The notes under the pieces are model-generated. The model did no database searches. It worked only from the letters and a program-made list of their open reading frames with translations, and was not told where the DNA came from. Of a stretch of 64,000 nt of DNA, positions 40,263-49,231 are shown piece by piece. Every line of letters begins with the position of its first letter. Position 1 is the first letter of the stretch. Origin of the DNA: Prochlorococcus marinus str. MIT 9313 (lineage in GTDB: Bacteria > Cyanobacteriota > Cyanobacteriia > PCC-6307 > Cyanobiaceae). The position numbers were made by a program, and so were the translations under genes. The DNA lies in assembly GCF_000011485.1 (NCBI RefSeq), contig NC_005071.1:1863347-1927346 (forward strand). The letters run 5' to 3'.

Positions 40263-41521
40263 ACCTCCAAAATGGCATCAAGCAACTGATGCGCCAATGC
40301 CAGCTTGGACGTAACAGGTAAAGAACGGATGCTGCCATCGGCAGCAAGCAACCAACCACCATTGAAATCCTCCTCAAAACCCTGACCTGGGCGATCAATC
40401 GGATTCGCCATCAGCAGATCACAGCCTTTGCGAAGACGCTTTTCCTCACCAAGCTGCTGAATCTGAGCTTCATTACCAGTTAGTGCAGCAAAACCAAGCA
40501 GAACCTGACCAACTGGTCGCCTTAAAACGAGCTCAGCGAGAAGGTCAGGGACTTGCTCCCAGCCCTGAGAAAAAGACTGAAGCAAGCAATCCTTCGAAAG
40601 TTTCTCAGTCTGAGCAGGGTTAACCCGACGAACGTCCGCAACCGCCGCCGCCATCGCCACTGCATCTGCTTTGGACTGCAGCTGCGCCAGCATGTTCTGC
40701 ATCTCATCTGCGCTGGTCACTGGATAGGCCGCCAACCCCTCCAACCAAGCAACAGGTAATTTCAAAGGACCATGCACCAAATCAACCTGTGCTCCGCGTA
40801 GCCGAGCTGCCTGCGCCAGCAACACCCCCATGCGGCCGCTGCTGCGATTGATCAACAGCCTGGCTGGATCCAAAACCTCCACTGTCGATCCAGCGGTCAC
40901 CAACAACCTTCGCCCTTGCCAATCGCGTTGCAGCCTGCCTGTCTCATCAGCCTGCAAAAGCCCACTAACAACAGCCAGCTCAATCAACTTCGGATCGACC
41001 ATGCGGCCATCCCCGATCCGATCACAGGCCAGCAGCCCAGATTCAGGGGCCAATGGCAGCACTCTTCGATCAGTCTGCAACTCTTGCCAGTTCCTCCTCA
41101 CGGCAGGGTTGGACCACATGGCAGTGTTCATTGCTGCCGCTGCAAGCACCGGCCGTTCACAGGCCAGCAACAAACTTGCCAGAAGCCCCTCTGCAAGCCC
41201 ATGTGACCAACGGGCAAGACTCGTTGCACTTAAAGGAGCGACAATGACAAGCTCAGCCCATTCAGCCAGGGCCACATGTAAAGGACGAGGCTCGCTCGAA
41301 TTCCATTGATCCTCATCCTGGTAGCAGCGATGCCTACTAAGACTGGCAAGAGCAACAGGGCTGACTAGACGAGCAGCACTAGGCGTCACAAGACAGCGCA
41401 CCTCAGCGCCGGCCTTGATCAGAGCACTCACCAGCAATGGTGTTTTAACAGCCGCGATACTGCCAGTGACTGCTACAAGCAGACGGCGACCCATAAGAGG
41501 GCGTGCCGCCTCAATCTTCAT
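40235..41521 (-). CDS. coaBC: Phosphopantothenoylcysteine decarboxylase/synthetase
   Basis: Bifunctional enzyme of coenzyme A synthesis. The N-terminal CoaC flavoprotein (about residues 10-180) shows VAVTGSIAAVKTP, APLSATSLARWSHGLAEGLL and AAAMNTAMWSNPAV with the ligand-binding Asn; the C-terminal CoaB part (about 200-400) shows LLVTAGSTVEVLDPARLLINRSSGRMG and AVAMAAAVADVR. 428 residues. Its start lies just inside the 3' end of the DUF2555 gene (11-base overlap). Confidence 0.95.
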   Translation of the reverse strand: MKIEAARPLMGRRLLVAVTGSIAAVKTPLLVSALIKAGAEVRCLVTPSAARLVSPVALASLSRHRCYQDEDQWNSSEPRPLHVALAEWAELVIVAPLSATSLARWSHGLAEGLLASLLLACERPVLAAAAMNTAMWSNPAVRRNWQELQTDRRVLPLAPESGLLACDRIGDGRMVDPKLIELAVVSGLLQADETGRLQRDWQGRRLLVTAGSTVEVLDPARLLINRSSGRMGVLLAQAARLRGAQVDLVHGPLKLPVAWLEGLAAYPVTSADEMQNMLAQLQSKADAVAMAAAVADVRRVNPAQTEKLSKDCLLQSFSQGWEQVPDLLAELVLRRPVGQVLLGFAALTGNEAQIQQLGEEKRLRKGCDLLMANPIDRPGQGFEEDFNGGWLLAADGSIRSLPVTSKLALAHQLLDAILEVQVVISAPS

Positions 41522-41750
41522 CGAAGGGTTCCTGATCGATCAGATGCACGTATGGAGCTGTCAGCTCAGGGCGATGAATCGCCAAAGCCCGCAATAGATG
41601 CCAATCGCCCAACCCGGCAAAGGGCGTGGGGTAATCGTCATCTTCAAGACGCCTAGCCAGTACAGCAGTTGCCTCATCATCAAAGGCCTCAAGACGTTCT
41701 GGAGTAATCGCACCAGCAATATCAATGGAAAGCACCTTGGAGTTCCGCAT
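41511..41750 (-). CDS. DUF2555 family protein
   Basis: A 79-residue acidic protein restricted to cyanobacteria. Recognised by AGAITPERLEAFDDEATAVLARRLEDDDYPTPFAGLGDWHLLRALA. Function unknown (a family member in Synechocystis has been linked with phycobilisome regulation, but I would not transfer that). Upstream of and overlapping coaBC. Confidence 0.85.
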   Translation of the reverse strand: MRNSKVLSIDIAGAITPERLEAFDDEATAVLARRLEDDDYPTPFAGLGDWHLLRALAIHRPELTAPYVHLIDQEPFDED

Positions 41751-41808
41751 GGAGTTTGCTCAATCAAGGAGCAGCTTCATTCTGCCTGGACGCTAGGTTC
41801 CTGCCGCT

Positions 41809-41881
41809 GGGGAATTAGCTCAGTTGGTAGAGCGCTGTGATCGCACCGCAGAGGTCAGGGGTTCGAATCCCCTATTCTCCA
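41809..41881 (+). tRNA. tRNA-Ala (anticodon CGC)
   Basis: Full cloverleaf of 73 bases: acceptor GGGGAAT/ATTCTCC with the G3:U70 wobble pair that specifies alanine, D arm GCTC..GAGC, anticodon arm CTGTG-ATCGCAC-CGCAG giving anticodon CGC, T arm AGGGG-TTCGAAT-CCCCT, discriminator A. CCA not encoded. Position 32 is A, slightly unusual. Confidence 0.95.
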
Positions 41882-41955
41882 TTCAGGTCTCAACAAGATC
41901 GATTGCTATAGAGAAGCTTGTCAGATGCAAATCCGCTTAGGCAAGTCTTAAGGCC

Positions 41956-42192
41956 ATGGAGTTTCCTCTTCGAAGTATCCGTAAGCACAAACATCAGATC
42001 CTGATTGGACTGACAGGTCTTGTCACGATGACCGTGATCACACGTCCTTCAGCCCTACTCACATTTGCCTTAATTGCCCTTGCAGGAAATATGACATGCG
42101 GACACCAGCACTCTTTGACAGTCCATGCGTTAAAAGAGAGTGAAGAAGGATCTGGTCCTCAATGTCGCAATCAAAACGTGAACAGGTGGTGA
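41956..42192 (+). CDS. Small membrane protein, hypothetical
   Basis: 78 codons from ATG 41956, with two hydrophobic segments (ILIGLTGLVTMTVITRP; ALLTFALIALAGNMTCG). No family known to me. Its 3' end overlaps the next small gene by 31 bases, typical for coupled genes. Coding is likely but not certain. Confidence 0.55.
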   Translation: MEFPLRSIRKHKHQILIGLTGLVTMTVITRPSALLTFALIALAGNMTCGHQHSLTVHALKESEEGSGPQCRNQNVNRW

Positions 42193-42362
42193 GTCATCTT
42201 CGCTACATCCGCCAAGAGCTACGAGAAATGCACCAAGGAGTCATGGAAGATGGCCTTCTCCCCGAAGCAGGTGAGGTGCGTGGAGTCATGGCACAGATGG
42301 AGGCTCTGCTTGAGCTGCTCGAAGGCAAGTCATCGCGTAAAGCCAAAGCCGAAGCCAGTTAA
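42162..42362 (+). CDS. Small hypothetical helical protein
   Basis: 66 residues, MSQSKREQVVSHLRYIRQEL followed by two acidic/hydrophobic helices (MAQMEALLELLEG) and a basic end. Cyanobacteria-type small protein of unknown role; the upstream coding overlap and regular helix pattern support reality. Confidence 0.62.
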   Translation: MSQSKREQVVSHLRYIRQELREMHQGVMEDGLLPEAGEVRGVMAQMEALLELLEGKSSRKAKAEAS

Positions 42363-42529
42363 TCGCCCAGATCACTTGCCAAACTCTGCCTAGAAAGCTT
42401 TTTCATTCAAATCCACTAACTATTGGAGAGAATGAAGACACACACTCTATAAGTGTTGCAAAAGGGTCTGGCAGGATTCCAGGCTGGGTGATGGGGTTCA
42501 ACTCAATCCAGCCCTGCCAGTTTTTACTT

Positions 42530-42871
42530 ATGCCCCAACAACTTCAGTTCACTCGCTTTCAACGCAGTGTTGGTCAAGCAGGAGAGCGCCTGGAATTTTG
42601 GGCTGTGAACCCATGGCGGAGAAGCTCATTGTTTGTGATCGTTTTATTAATAACCTTTCTGTTAGGCAGCTCAGTTGGAACGATCAGTGGCGCTTTAGAC
42701 CTCATGGACCCCATCGGAGCCCTTCTCACTGTAGTGATTTGGGAAATGATGGTGAGATTACGGCGCCAGTGGCCTGCTCCCAAGCGGGCCGTTCTGGCAC
42801 GTCAATTATTAGACATGGCAAGGATTGGTCTGCTTTACGGCCTGCTCCTAGAAGGCTTCAAGTTGTTGTGA
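42530..42871 (+). CDS. DUF565 / Ycf20-like membrane protein
   Basis: Member of the Ycf20 (DUF565) family found in cyanobacteria and plastids; an Arabidopsis relative affects non-photochemical quenching. The ATG at 42530 gives MPQQLQFTRFQRSVGQ; the frame continues to 42488. Two hydrophobic helices (SLFVIVLLITFLLGSSVGTISG; LMDPIGALLTVVIWEMMVRL) and a third weaker one (LDMARIGLLYGLLLEGFKLL) fit the family. Confidence 0.85.
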   Translation: MPQQLQFTRFQRSVGQAGERLEFWAVNPWRRSSLFVIVLLITFLLGSSVGTISGALDLMDPIGALLTVVIWEMMVRLRRQWPAPKRAVLARQLLDMARIGLLYGLLLEGFKLL

Positions 42872-42950
42872 TGTTCGTGAGAAACATGACCTCAAAGGGA
42901 ATTGCCAACATGCTCCATATCCGTCTGGCAAAACCATTATCAGAGGGAGT

Positions 42951-44462
42951 ATGGGCAAAGACCACTTCTTCCTCGAATTAGAGCCACCAGAAGAACGCCT
43001 GCGCCGTGCACCCCATGTTGTGATCATTGGTGGTGGGTTTGCAGGAGTGCGTGCTTGCAAAGCTCTCGCCAATACAGAGGTGCGCGTCACTCTGATCGAC
43101 AAAAGAAATTTCAACCTCTTCCAACCCCTCCTCTACCAAGTCGCTACAGGCCTTGTCTCCAAAGGAGATGTAGCCACCCCCCTGCGCCAATTGATTGGCA
43201 GGCAATTCAATGTGCAAGTTCTGCTCGGTGAAGTCACCCAGCTCAATCCGCAAGACAAACAGATCGTTTTCAATAACAAAAGCTTGAGTTACGACTACCT
43301 CGTGCTCGCCACCGGCTCTGGCAGCACCTACTTCGGGCATGAGGAATGGCGCAGCTTTGCTCCACCGATGAAAATCCTTGAGCACGCCGAAGAAATCCGG
43401 CGTCGACTCCTGATGGCGATGGAACAGGCCGAACAGACACCCGACCCCAACGCCCGTCAATTCCTACAGCGCGTCGTGATTGTGGGTGCAGGGCCCACTG
43501 GCTGCGAGATGGCAGGAGCCGTATCTGAGTTAATGCGCAATGCCATGCGCCGTGAATTCAAACAACTCAATCCTGACCAAACCAAGATCTACTTGGTTGA
43601 TCCTGGCGTAAGGGTGCTGCGCGCCATGCCTGAAATGTTGTCGAAATCAGCCCGCACGACTCTCGAATCACTAGGTGTAGAAATAGTTTTCAAAGGCAGG
43701 GTGCAATCCATGCAACCCGGCGAGGTGATGATTAGCACCCCGAATGGTGATCAGTGTATTCAGGCCGCAACCGTGATCTGGACCGCTGGCGTGCGTCCTT
43801 CGCACCTGGGCCGCAATTTGGCCGACTCGATCGGTTGTGAACTCGACAAGGGGGGGCGAGTCGTTGTGGAACCAGACTTCTCTGTTGCCGGCCATCCCGA
43901 AATCCGAGTCGTTGGAGACCTCTGTTCCTATAGGCACACAACCAATCAGAACCCCCTCCCTGGCATGGCCGGCCCAGCTACGCAAGCAGGCGGATTTGTG
44001 GGCAAAGACATCGCTGCATTAGTGAGTGGGTCATCCCGGCCAACATTCAACTGGTTTGATTTCGGCAGCATGGCGGTTCTTGATCGTGTGGCAGCGGTGG
44101 CAGATCTGCGTGGCTTCAAATTCTCAGGAGGGATTGGCTGGATGTGCTGGGCTCTTGCCCACTTGGCCTTCATGCCCAACCCGGAGAACCGCATCACGCT
44201 GCTTTTTAAGTGGTTAGTCGCCGTGGTGTCTCAACAACGCTCATCGATGCTGCTCACGGGAATGCCCAGCCAGCACATCGACATTGATGCCCCAGATGCT
44301 CATTTCCCAATGCAGCCTGGTTTAGGCCCCTCAATCGCAGCACCGGACGCAGCACTACAAGCCGCCATGAAGTACTACAGCACTCAGATCGCAGGCATAG
44401 CTCCTCAGCCGATGGCTTCTAAGGAAGGATCTGGGGAAGACTCAAAAGCTGCCATCAAATAA
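42951..44462 (+). CDS. ndbB: Type II NADH dehydrogenase
   Basis: Single-subunit, non-proton-pumping NAD(P)H:quinone oxidoreductase on the membrane surface, or a relative acting on prenylquinones. FAD-binding [19 protein letters not shown] at residues 20-38, second Rossmann [20 protein letters not shown], quinone-region [15 protein letters not shown]-terminal FAD motif [10 protein letters not shown] and [10 protein letters not shown]. 503 residues. In cyanobacteria one such paralogue (NdbB) acts in vitamin K1 synthesis; I cannot decide the subtype. Its 3' end overlaps pyrB by 58 bases. Confidence 0.88.
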   Translation: MGKDHFFLELEPPEERLRRAPHVVIIGGGFAGVRACKALANTEVRVTLIDKRNFNLFQPLLYQVATGLVSKGDVATPLRQLIGRQFNVQVLLGEVTQLNPQDKQIVFNNKSLSYDYLVLATGSGSTYFGHEEWRSFAPPMKILEHAEEIRRRLLMAMEQAEQTPDPNARQFLQRVVIVGAGPTGCEMAGAVSELMRNAMRREFKQLNPDQTKIYLVDPGVRVLRAMPEMLSKSARTTLESLGVEIVFKGRVQSMQPGEVMISTPNGDQCIQAATVIWTAGVRPSHLGRNLADSIGCELDKGGRVVVEPDFSVAGHPEIRVVGDLCSYRHTTNQNPLPGMAGPATQAGGFVGKDIAALVSGSSRPTFNWFDFGSMAVLDRVAAVADLRGFKFSGGIGWMCWALAHLAFMPNPENRITLLFKWLVAVVSQQRSSMLLTGMPSQHIDIDAPDAHFPMQPGLGPSIAAPDAALQAAMKYYSTQIAGIAPQPMASKEGSGEDSKAAIK

Positions 44463-45451
44463 AGCAAGGCCATGCGGATAGGAATGCCATTGCGCACCTG
44501 CTCTTCGACAAGACTGATGGAGTGATCATCCAGTAATGATCCACCCAACTCAACCCCTCTGTTCACAGGCCCAGGATGGAGCAGAGGTACAGGCTTCCCG
44601 CATAACTTCAGGCGCTCGTGGGTGAGCCCATAATCACGATGAAAGCGGTTTAGATCAGTAAGCAAATGCTGATGCATCCTTTCCTTCTGCAACCTCAAAG
44701 TCATCACCGCATCCGCACCAGGCAACGCCTCCTCAAGGGTTCGCACCACCTCCACACAACCACGATGTAGAACAGGGTCATGGGCCTGACCAGGAGGTGG
44801 CGCCTCGACAAAAGCGACAAAATCTTGAGGGACCAGGCTCGGCGGACCACACAACACAACATCAGCACCGCAAGCAGTGAGTGCCCAAAGATTGGATCGC
44901 GCCACGCGCGAGTGAAGGACATCTCCAACGATCACGATCCTTCGGCCTTGTATGGCTTCAGGCAGAGGGTGATCCGGATCAAAATGATGGGCGAGAGTGT
45001 AGAGATCAAGCAATCCCTGGCTGGGATGGCTATGCAACCCATCGCCACCATTGAGCACGGCCGTGCGTTCGCCTGAACGATCTAAAGCACACGCAAGTTG
45101 TTCGGGAACACTGGTCGACCCATGACGCACCACCAGCACATCAGCGCCCATTGCGACATAGGTGCGTGCTGTATCAAGCAAAGTCTCTCCCTTGCTGAGG
45201 GAACTGCTAGCTGGAGTGAAACTCTGCACATCAGCCGAAAGACGACGGGCCGCCAACTCAAAGCTGCTTCGGGTACGCGTACTGGGCTCAAAAAACAACG
45301 TTGCCACCAAACGCCCCTGCAACGCCGGCAACTTGCGTGCACCCGTGACTGGCATGGAGCGGAAGCGATGCGCTAACTCCAGAACAGAGCTGTAATCCTC
45401 AAGGGAGAAGCTGGCCAGATCAAGGATGTGACGATGAGACCAGCCGCTCAT
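44405..45451 (-). CDS. pyrB: Aspartate carbamoyltransferase catalytic chain
   Basis: Second step of pyrimidine synthesis: carbamoyl phosphate plus aspartate. Carbamoyl-phosphate loop [42 protein letters not shown]-like [34 protein letters not shown]. 348 residues. Its ATG overlaps the stop of the glycosylase gene as ATGA, so the two are co-transcribed. Confidence 0.95.
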   Translation of the reverse strand: MSGWSHRHILDLASFSLEDYSSVLELAHRFRSMPVTGARKLPALQGRLVATLFFEPSTRTRSSFELAARRLSADVQSFTPASSSLSKGETLLDTARTYVAMGADVLVVRHGSTSVPEQLACALDRSGERTAVLNGGDGLHSHPSQGLLDLYTLAHHFDPDHPLPEAIQGRRIVIVGDVLHSRVARSNLWALTACGADVVLCGPPSLVPQDFVAFVEAPPPGQAHDPVLHRGCVEVVRTLEEALPGADAVMTLRLQKERMHQHLLTDLNRFHRDYGLTHERLKLCGKPVPLLHPGPVNRGVELGGSLLDDHSISLVEEQVRNGIPIRMALLYLMAAFESSPDPSLEAIG

Positions 45452-46155
45452 TGGCCATCACTGGCAACAGGAGCCCAGGCTTGTTGCAAAGGCGGCGTGC
45501 GATCTCCCTTGGCACGGCGACTAATACTGCGACAGTTCTTGAGATACCAACGCCAAGGAAGATCCTGTCCTTGAGAGATACCGATCCTGGTTGTGCTCAC
45601 AATCGTTGGCGTACCGAAGGTAGCCGGCCTAGTTGCCAGCCACACGTCATTCTCTCCTGTAACGGCTGCTCTGTCATGGGAGGGATCCAAACCAAAACGA
45701 CGCGCCAATAAAGCGGGCCCCGCTGCTACGCGTTCCGGTTCATCCGGAAGTGCAATCGCCCTCAACAAAACACCATTGGCCCATTCGGCACGATCGGTGA
45801 CCACATTCACGCAGTGGTGAATGCCATAGCTCACATACACATAAAACCGCCCTGGCTCACCAAACAGCGTTTCGTTCTGCGGCGAACGCCTGCGGTAGCC
45901 GTGGCAGGCAGGTTCATCCTGGGAATACGCCTCCGTTTCCACAATCACGCCCCAAAGCAAACTTCCATCCTCTTGGCGTTTCGCCAACCTGCAGCCCACC
46001 AGCTCAGGTCCCACCACCTCTGCAGGGCGGCAGAAGAAGGATTGAGATAGAGCTGGGAAATCCTTGGCGATGCGGTGGGTGGCTATGGGCGTGGCTGGAA
46101 CAACAACCTTCTTCGCCCAAGTCTGACAAGGCTGCTTGCAGAAGAGACAATGCAA
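45448..46155 (-). CDS. mpg: 3-methyladenine DNA glycosylase (AAG/MPG type)
   Basis: Base-excision repair of alkylated and deaminated purines. Family motifs [37 protein letters not shown] with the catalytic Glu region, [35 protein letters not shown] and [15 protein letters not shown]. 235 residues; the N-terminus from ATG 46155 ([10 protein letters not shown], three cysteines in ten residues) is longer than the core and may be misplaced, but no better start is visible. Marks the left border of the TPR region. Confidence 0.88.
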   Translation of the reverse strand: MHCLFCKQPCQTWAKKVVVPATPIATHRIAKDFPALSQSFFCRPAEVVGPELVGCRLAKRQEDGSLLWGVIVETEAYSQDEPACHGYRRRSPQNETLFGEPGRFYVYVSYGIHHCVNVVTDRAEWANGVLLRAIALPDEPERVAAGPALLARRFGLDPSHDRAAVTGENDVWLATRPATFGTPTIVSTTRIGISQGQDLPWRWYLKNCRSISRRAKGDRTPPLQQAWAPVASDGQ

Positions 46156-46180
46156 TGAACGAAGCCCTTGCTCTGATGTC

Positions 46181-47116
46181 AGAAGCGACGGAAACTCATA
46201 AGGCGACCTGAGTTGTAGAGGCGTCTTGCATTGACGATGCCCTTCTCCAGTAGCTATCTGTAGCTCCCACCAACAAACAACCTTCAGAGGAGGAAAAATT
46301 CGCAGACTTTCCTGGTTTGCGGTTTGGTTTCTGGCTTATGCGTAGCCAGCCTCAGCGGGAATCCAATAGGGATTGACATCAGACTTCTGCATACCCTTAT
46401 TTATTTTGTCCTGCAGAATCTCAATTGACTTATCGACACACTGATCAATAGACCAGCCGCAATCATGTGGCAGAGGAGTCAACGAAAAAGAGAGCACATG
46501 CCTTACACCTTTCTTTGGACTTACCCCTCGATGCAGAACCCTGGAAGGGCAAAACCACACACCTGATCCTGCATGATCTGGAGAGAAAGTGTAATGGTCG
46601 GGATCCAACGTGGCAGGATCAAGACCTAGGTCTTTTACCGATCCTTTTACTCGATCAGCATATGACTCACGCTGCCAAATAAAACCCATATAATCTGTTT
46701 CCTCTGACAATCTTCTAGATAGAGACGTATCAACAAATTCCGTAGCCCCACCCTCTTCTCGCTGAGAATTAAGGTAAATCATTAATTTTGGGGTCCAAAC
46801 ATTATAATGATTGTCGTAATGCCATGCATCAGAGATAGCCTGATCATCAGGTCCCTTGGCAAAGTAAATACAATTCCATACCAAGTGTGGAAAATCAGTG
46901 TGTTTAAATATTTTCCCCAAGACAGAACCTAAGACGCCCTTCTCAGATACCGCACGGATCAACGCTGCACTCATCGCATTGGCACCCTCAAACCCATTTA
47001 CAAACTCAGCACATAAATCTTCTGGCAATATCTCATCTTCTACCAGATACCCATTTCGATACAAGTGCTTTTCATTTGCCCTATCACCTTCTCCTTTCAA
47101 AAACAAAGGAGGAAAA
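46181..47116 (-). repeat. Long direct repeat A, copy 1
   Basis: 936 bases that recur at 48296-49231, shifted by exactly 2115. Reading by eye I find only two differences (46683/48798 and 46728/48843). It contains the whole C-terminal oxygenase part of TPR gene 1, its stop, and 155 bases beyond, including a fragment of a decayed gene. Confidence 0.93.
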
Positions 47117-48003
47117 AGTTGAGGCTGAATTTTTCTCACAGTTTCGTATGCAGAAAACGGCGCAGAAGCACCAGAAAGGGCAGTCATCTCCACATCCTCC
47201 AAAAGGTTTAATACCCTCCTGTGATACCAGTCAAAAACTAAATCACAGAGAGAAAAAGACAGCAAGGTTGAATCTTCCATTGCATTTACTGTAGAAAGAG
47301 CAGAAACGATTTGCCGTGCAGCCTCAAACTCTCCCGCTTCCTTCAATACTAAGCCCAAAGCAAAATACACATCCGCAAAATCTGGCTTCAACTCGATCGC
47401 TTTTCGATAACTCGCAATCGCTTCCTCAACCTTTCCCTCTTCCTTCAATACCAAGCCCAAAGCAAAATACGCAGCTTCAAAATCGGGCTTCAAATCGATC
47501 GCATTCCGATAACTTGCTTTCGCTTCTGAATACTTTTCTTGCTCCTTAAAAGTATTGCCGAGATTCAACCATGCTCCTGCAAGCCCAGGCTGCATCGAGA
47601 CAACACGCCTCAAGACAATCTCTGAATACTCAAAGCGCTCAACTTCCTTCAGGCAGATACCCAAGTTATTCAGCGCTTCTGGAGACTCAGCCCTCAAACC
47701 AAGTGTCTTCTCATAACAAGAGATTGCCTCATCCCACCTCTCAGAATCTTTAAATACATTTCCAAGGTTGTAGATGGCATCAGGATTATCCGGCTGCAGC
47801 GAAATTGCCCTACTTAAGAAGTCAATCCCTTCATCAAATCTCTTCTTCTCACGCTTAATAGAACCACAGAAGTTAAGCGCATAAAAGTTATTAACATCAA
47901 CAGCAAGCACTTGCTGATAAATCGCTTCTGCCTTATCCAGCTCACCCTGCTTATGCAATGCAACCGCAGCCTGCAGCTGCTGCATGATCTCCTCTTGATT
48001 CAC
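46336..48003 (-). CDS. TPR protein with Fe/2OG-type oxygenase domain (gene 1)
   Basis: 555 residues from a GTG start at 48003. Residues about 1-265 are TPR units (34-residue pattern AIASYRKAIELKPDFADVYFALGLVLKEAGEF), a protein-interaction scaffold. About 300-545 is a double-stranded beta-helix oxygenase-like domain: DAWHYDNHYNVWTP with metal ligands His395 and Asp397 (HxD), and VLHRGVSPKKGVRHVLSFS with distal His491 and the co-substrate Arg. Probably an iron- and 2-oxoglutarate-dependent hydroxylase; substrate unknown. A weak ribosome-binding site (GGA) precedes the GTG. The 3' module is almost identical to gene 2, while the TPR half is diverged. Confidence 0.82.
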   Translation of the reverse strand: MNQEEIMQQLQAAVALHKQGELDKAEAIYQQVLAVDVNNFYALNFCGSIKREKKRFDEGIDFLSRAISLQPDNPDAIYNLGNVFKDSERWDEAISCYEKTLGLRAESPEALNNLGICLKEVERFEYSEIVLRRVVSMQPGLAGAWLNLGNTFKEQEKYSEAKASYRNAIDLKPDFEAAYFALGLVLKEEGKVEEAIASYRKAIELKPDFADVYFALGLVLKEAGEFEAARQIVSALSTVNAMEDSTLLSFSLCDLVFDWYHRRVLNLLEDVEMTALSGASAPFSAYETVRKIQPQLFPPLFLKGEGDRANEKHLYRNGYLVEDEILPEDLCAEFVNGFEGANAMSAALIRAVSEKGVLGSVLGKIFKHTDFPHLVWNCIYFAKGPDDQAISDAWHYDNHYNVWTPKLMIYLNSQREEGGATEFVDTSLSRRLSEETDYMGFIWQRESYADRVKGSVKDLGLDPATLDPDHYTFSPDHAGSGVWFCPSRVLHRGVSPKKGVRHVLSFSLTPLPHDCGWSIDQCVDKSIEILQDKINKGMQKSDVNPYWIPAEAGYA

Positions 48004-48450
48004 CAGGCATTTCCAACTTCATGCCATTTTACGGCCACTTCTTGCCACGCCTCACTACCTGACACCCCTATCCCAATCAATCCAATAAATCCTGCTCCAG
48101 ATGATTGAGGGAATAAGTCCTTTAATCAGGTATAAAGATCAGGAAACTCTCGACATCCCCTAAGGAGCACGTTTCTAGGTTGCGATCGACATGACTACTA
48201 AAGCGGCCTGAGATGCCCTCTGGATCAGGAGAGAGAAGCCTGCTGCACTTACGTATCCCATCCCAGCTCGTCCAGCAAATCCTTCATCACCGAGTAGAAG
48301 CGACGGAAACTCATAAGGCGACCTGAGTTGTAGAGGCGTCTTGCATTGACGATGCCCTTCTCCAGTAGCTATCTGTAGCTCCCACCAACAAACAACCTTC
48401 AGAGGAGGAAAAATTCGCAGACTTTCCTGGTTTGCGGTTTGGTTTCTGGC
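48004..48450. other. Spacer between TPR genes 1 and 2
   Basis: About 450 bases. The first ~90 bases (the leader of gene 1) resemble the leaders of genes 2 and 3 (shared CACCAGGCA, ATTTTACG, ACTTCxTGCC and TCACTxCCTGA blocks), supporting common ancestry. The middle shows no gene. The right part holds the gene remnant at 48249-48368 and the start of repeat A copy 2 at 48296. Confidence 0.6.
48249..48368 (-). pseudogene. C-terminal remnant of a lost gene
   Basis: The minus strand from 48368 to a TAA at 48249 reads [18 protein letters not shown], then MSFRRFYSVMKDLLDELGWD and T, a well-formed protein C-terminus, but in-frame stops lie just upstream (TAG at 48369-48371 and a TGA further on) and there is no start. 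The corresponding place after TPR gene 1 carries the same sequence only as far as ...MSFRRF, where the repeat breaks (46181). I read this as the tail of a decayed gene that was carried along when the region was duplicated. The parent protein is not recognised. Confidence 0.6.
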
Positions 48451-49231
48451 TTATGCGTAGCCAGCCTCAGCGGGAATCCAATAGGGATTGACATCAGACT
48501 TCTGCATACCCTTATTTATTTTGTCCTGCAGAATCTCAATTGACTTATCGACACACTGATCAATAGACCAGCCGCAATCATGTGGCAGAGGAGTCAACGA
48601 AAAAGAGAGCACATGCCTTACACCTTTCTTTGGACTTACCCCTCGATGCAGAACCCTGGAAGGGCAAAACCACACACCTGATCCTGCATGATCTGGAGAG
48701 AAAGTGTAATGGTCGGGATCCAACGTGGCAGGATCAAGACCTAGGTCTTTTACCGATCCTTTTACTCGATCAGCATATGACTCACGCTGCCAAATAAGAC
48801 CCATATAATCTGTTTCCTCTGACAATCTTCTAGATAGAGACGCATCAACAAATTCCGTAGCCCCACCCTCTTCTCGCTGAGAATTAAGGTAAATCATTAA
48901 TTTTGGGGTCCAAACATTATAATGATTGTCGTAATGCCATGCATCAGAGATAGCCTGATCATCAGGTCCCTTGGCAAAGTAAATACAATTCCATACCAAG
49001 TGTGGAAAATCAGTGTGTTTAAATATTTTCCCCAAGACAGAACCTAAGACGCCCTTCTCAGATACCGCACGGATCAACGCTGCACTCATCGCATTGGCAC
49101 CCTCAAACCCATTTACAAACTCAGCACATAAATCTTCTGGCAATATCTCATCTTCTACCAGATACCCATTTCGATACAAGTGCTTTTCATTTGCCCTATC
49201 ACCTTCTCCTTTCAAAAACAAAGGAGGAAAA
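48296..49231 (-). repeat. Long direct repeat A, copy 2
   Basis: Second copy of the 936-base repeat (see 46181-47116). It holds the oxygenase module of TPR gene 2 and its downstream flank. The boundary on the high-coordinate side is sharp: identity ends at AGGAGGAAAA and the next bases differ completely. Confidence 0.93.

Noticed and set aside
46467-46682. Duplicate plus-strand frames of 71 codons (also at 48582-48797)
   Set aside because: They are antisense to the duplicated oxygenase module; identical only because the DNA is repeated.
46181-49231. Insertion sequence or transposon at the repeat borders
   Set aside because: No transposase, no terminal inverted repeats and no target duplications; the repeats are copies of gene modules.
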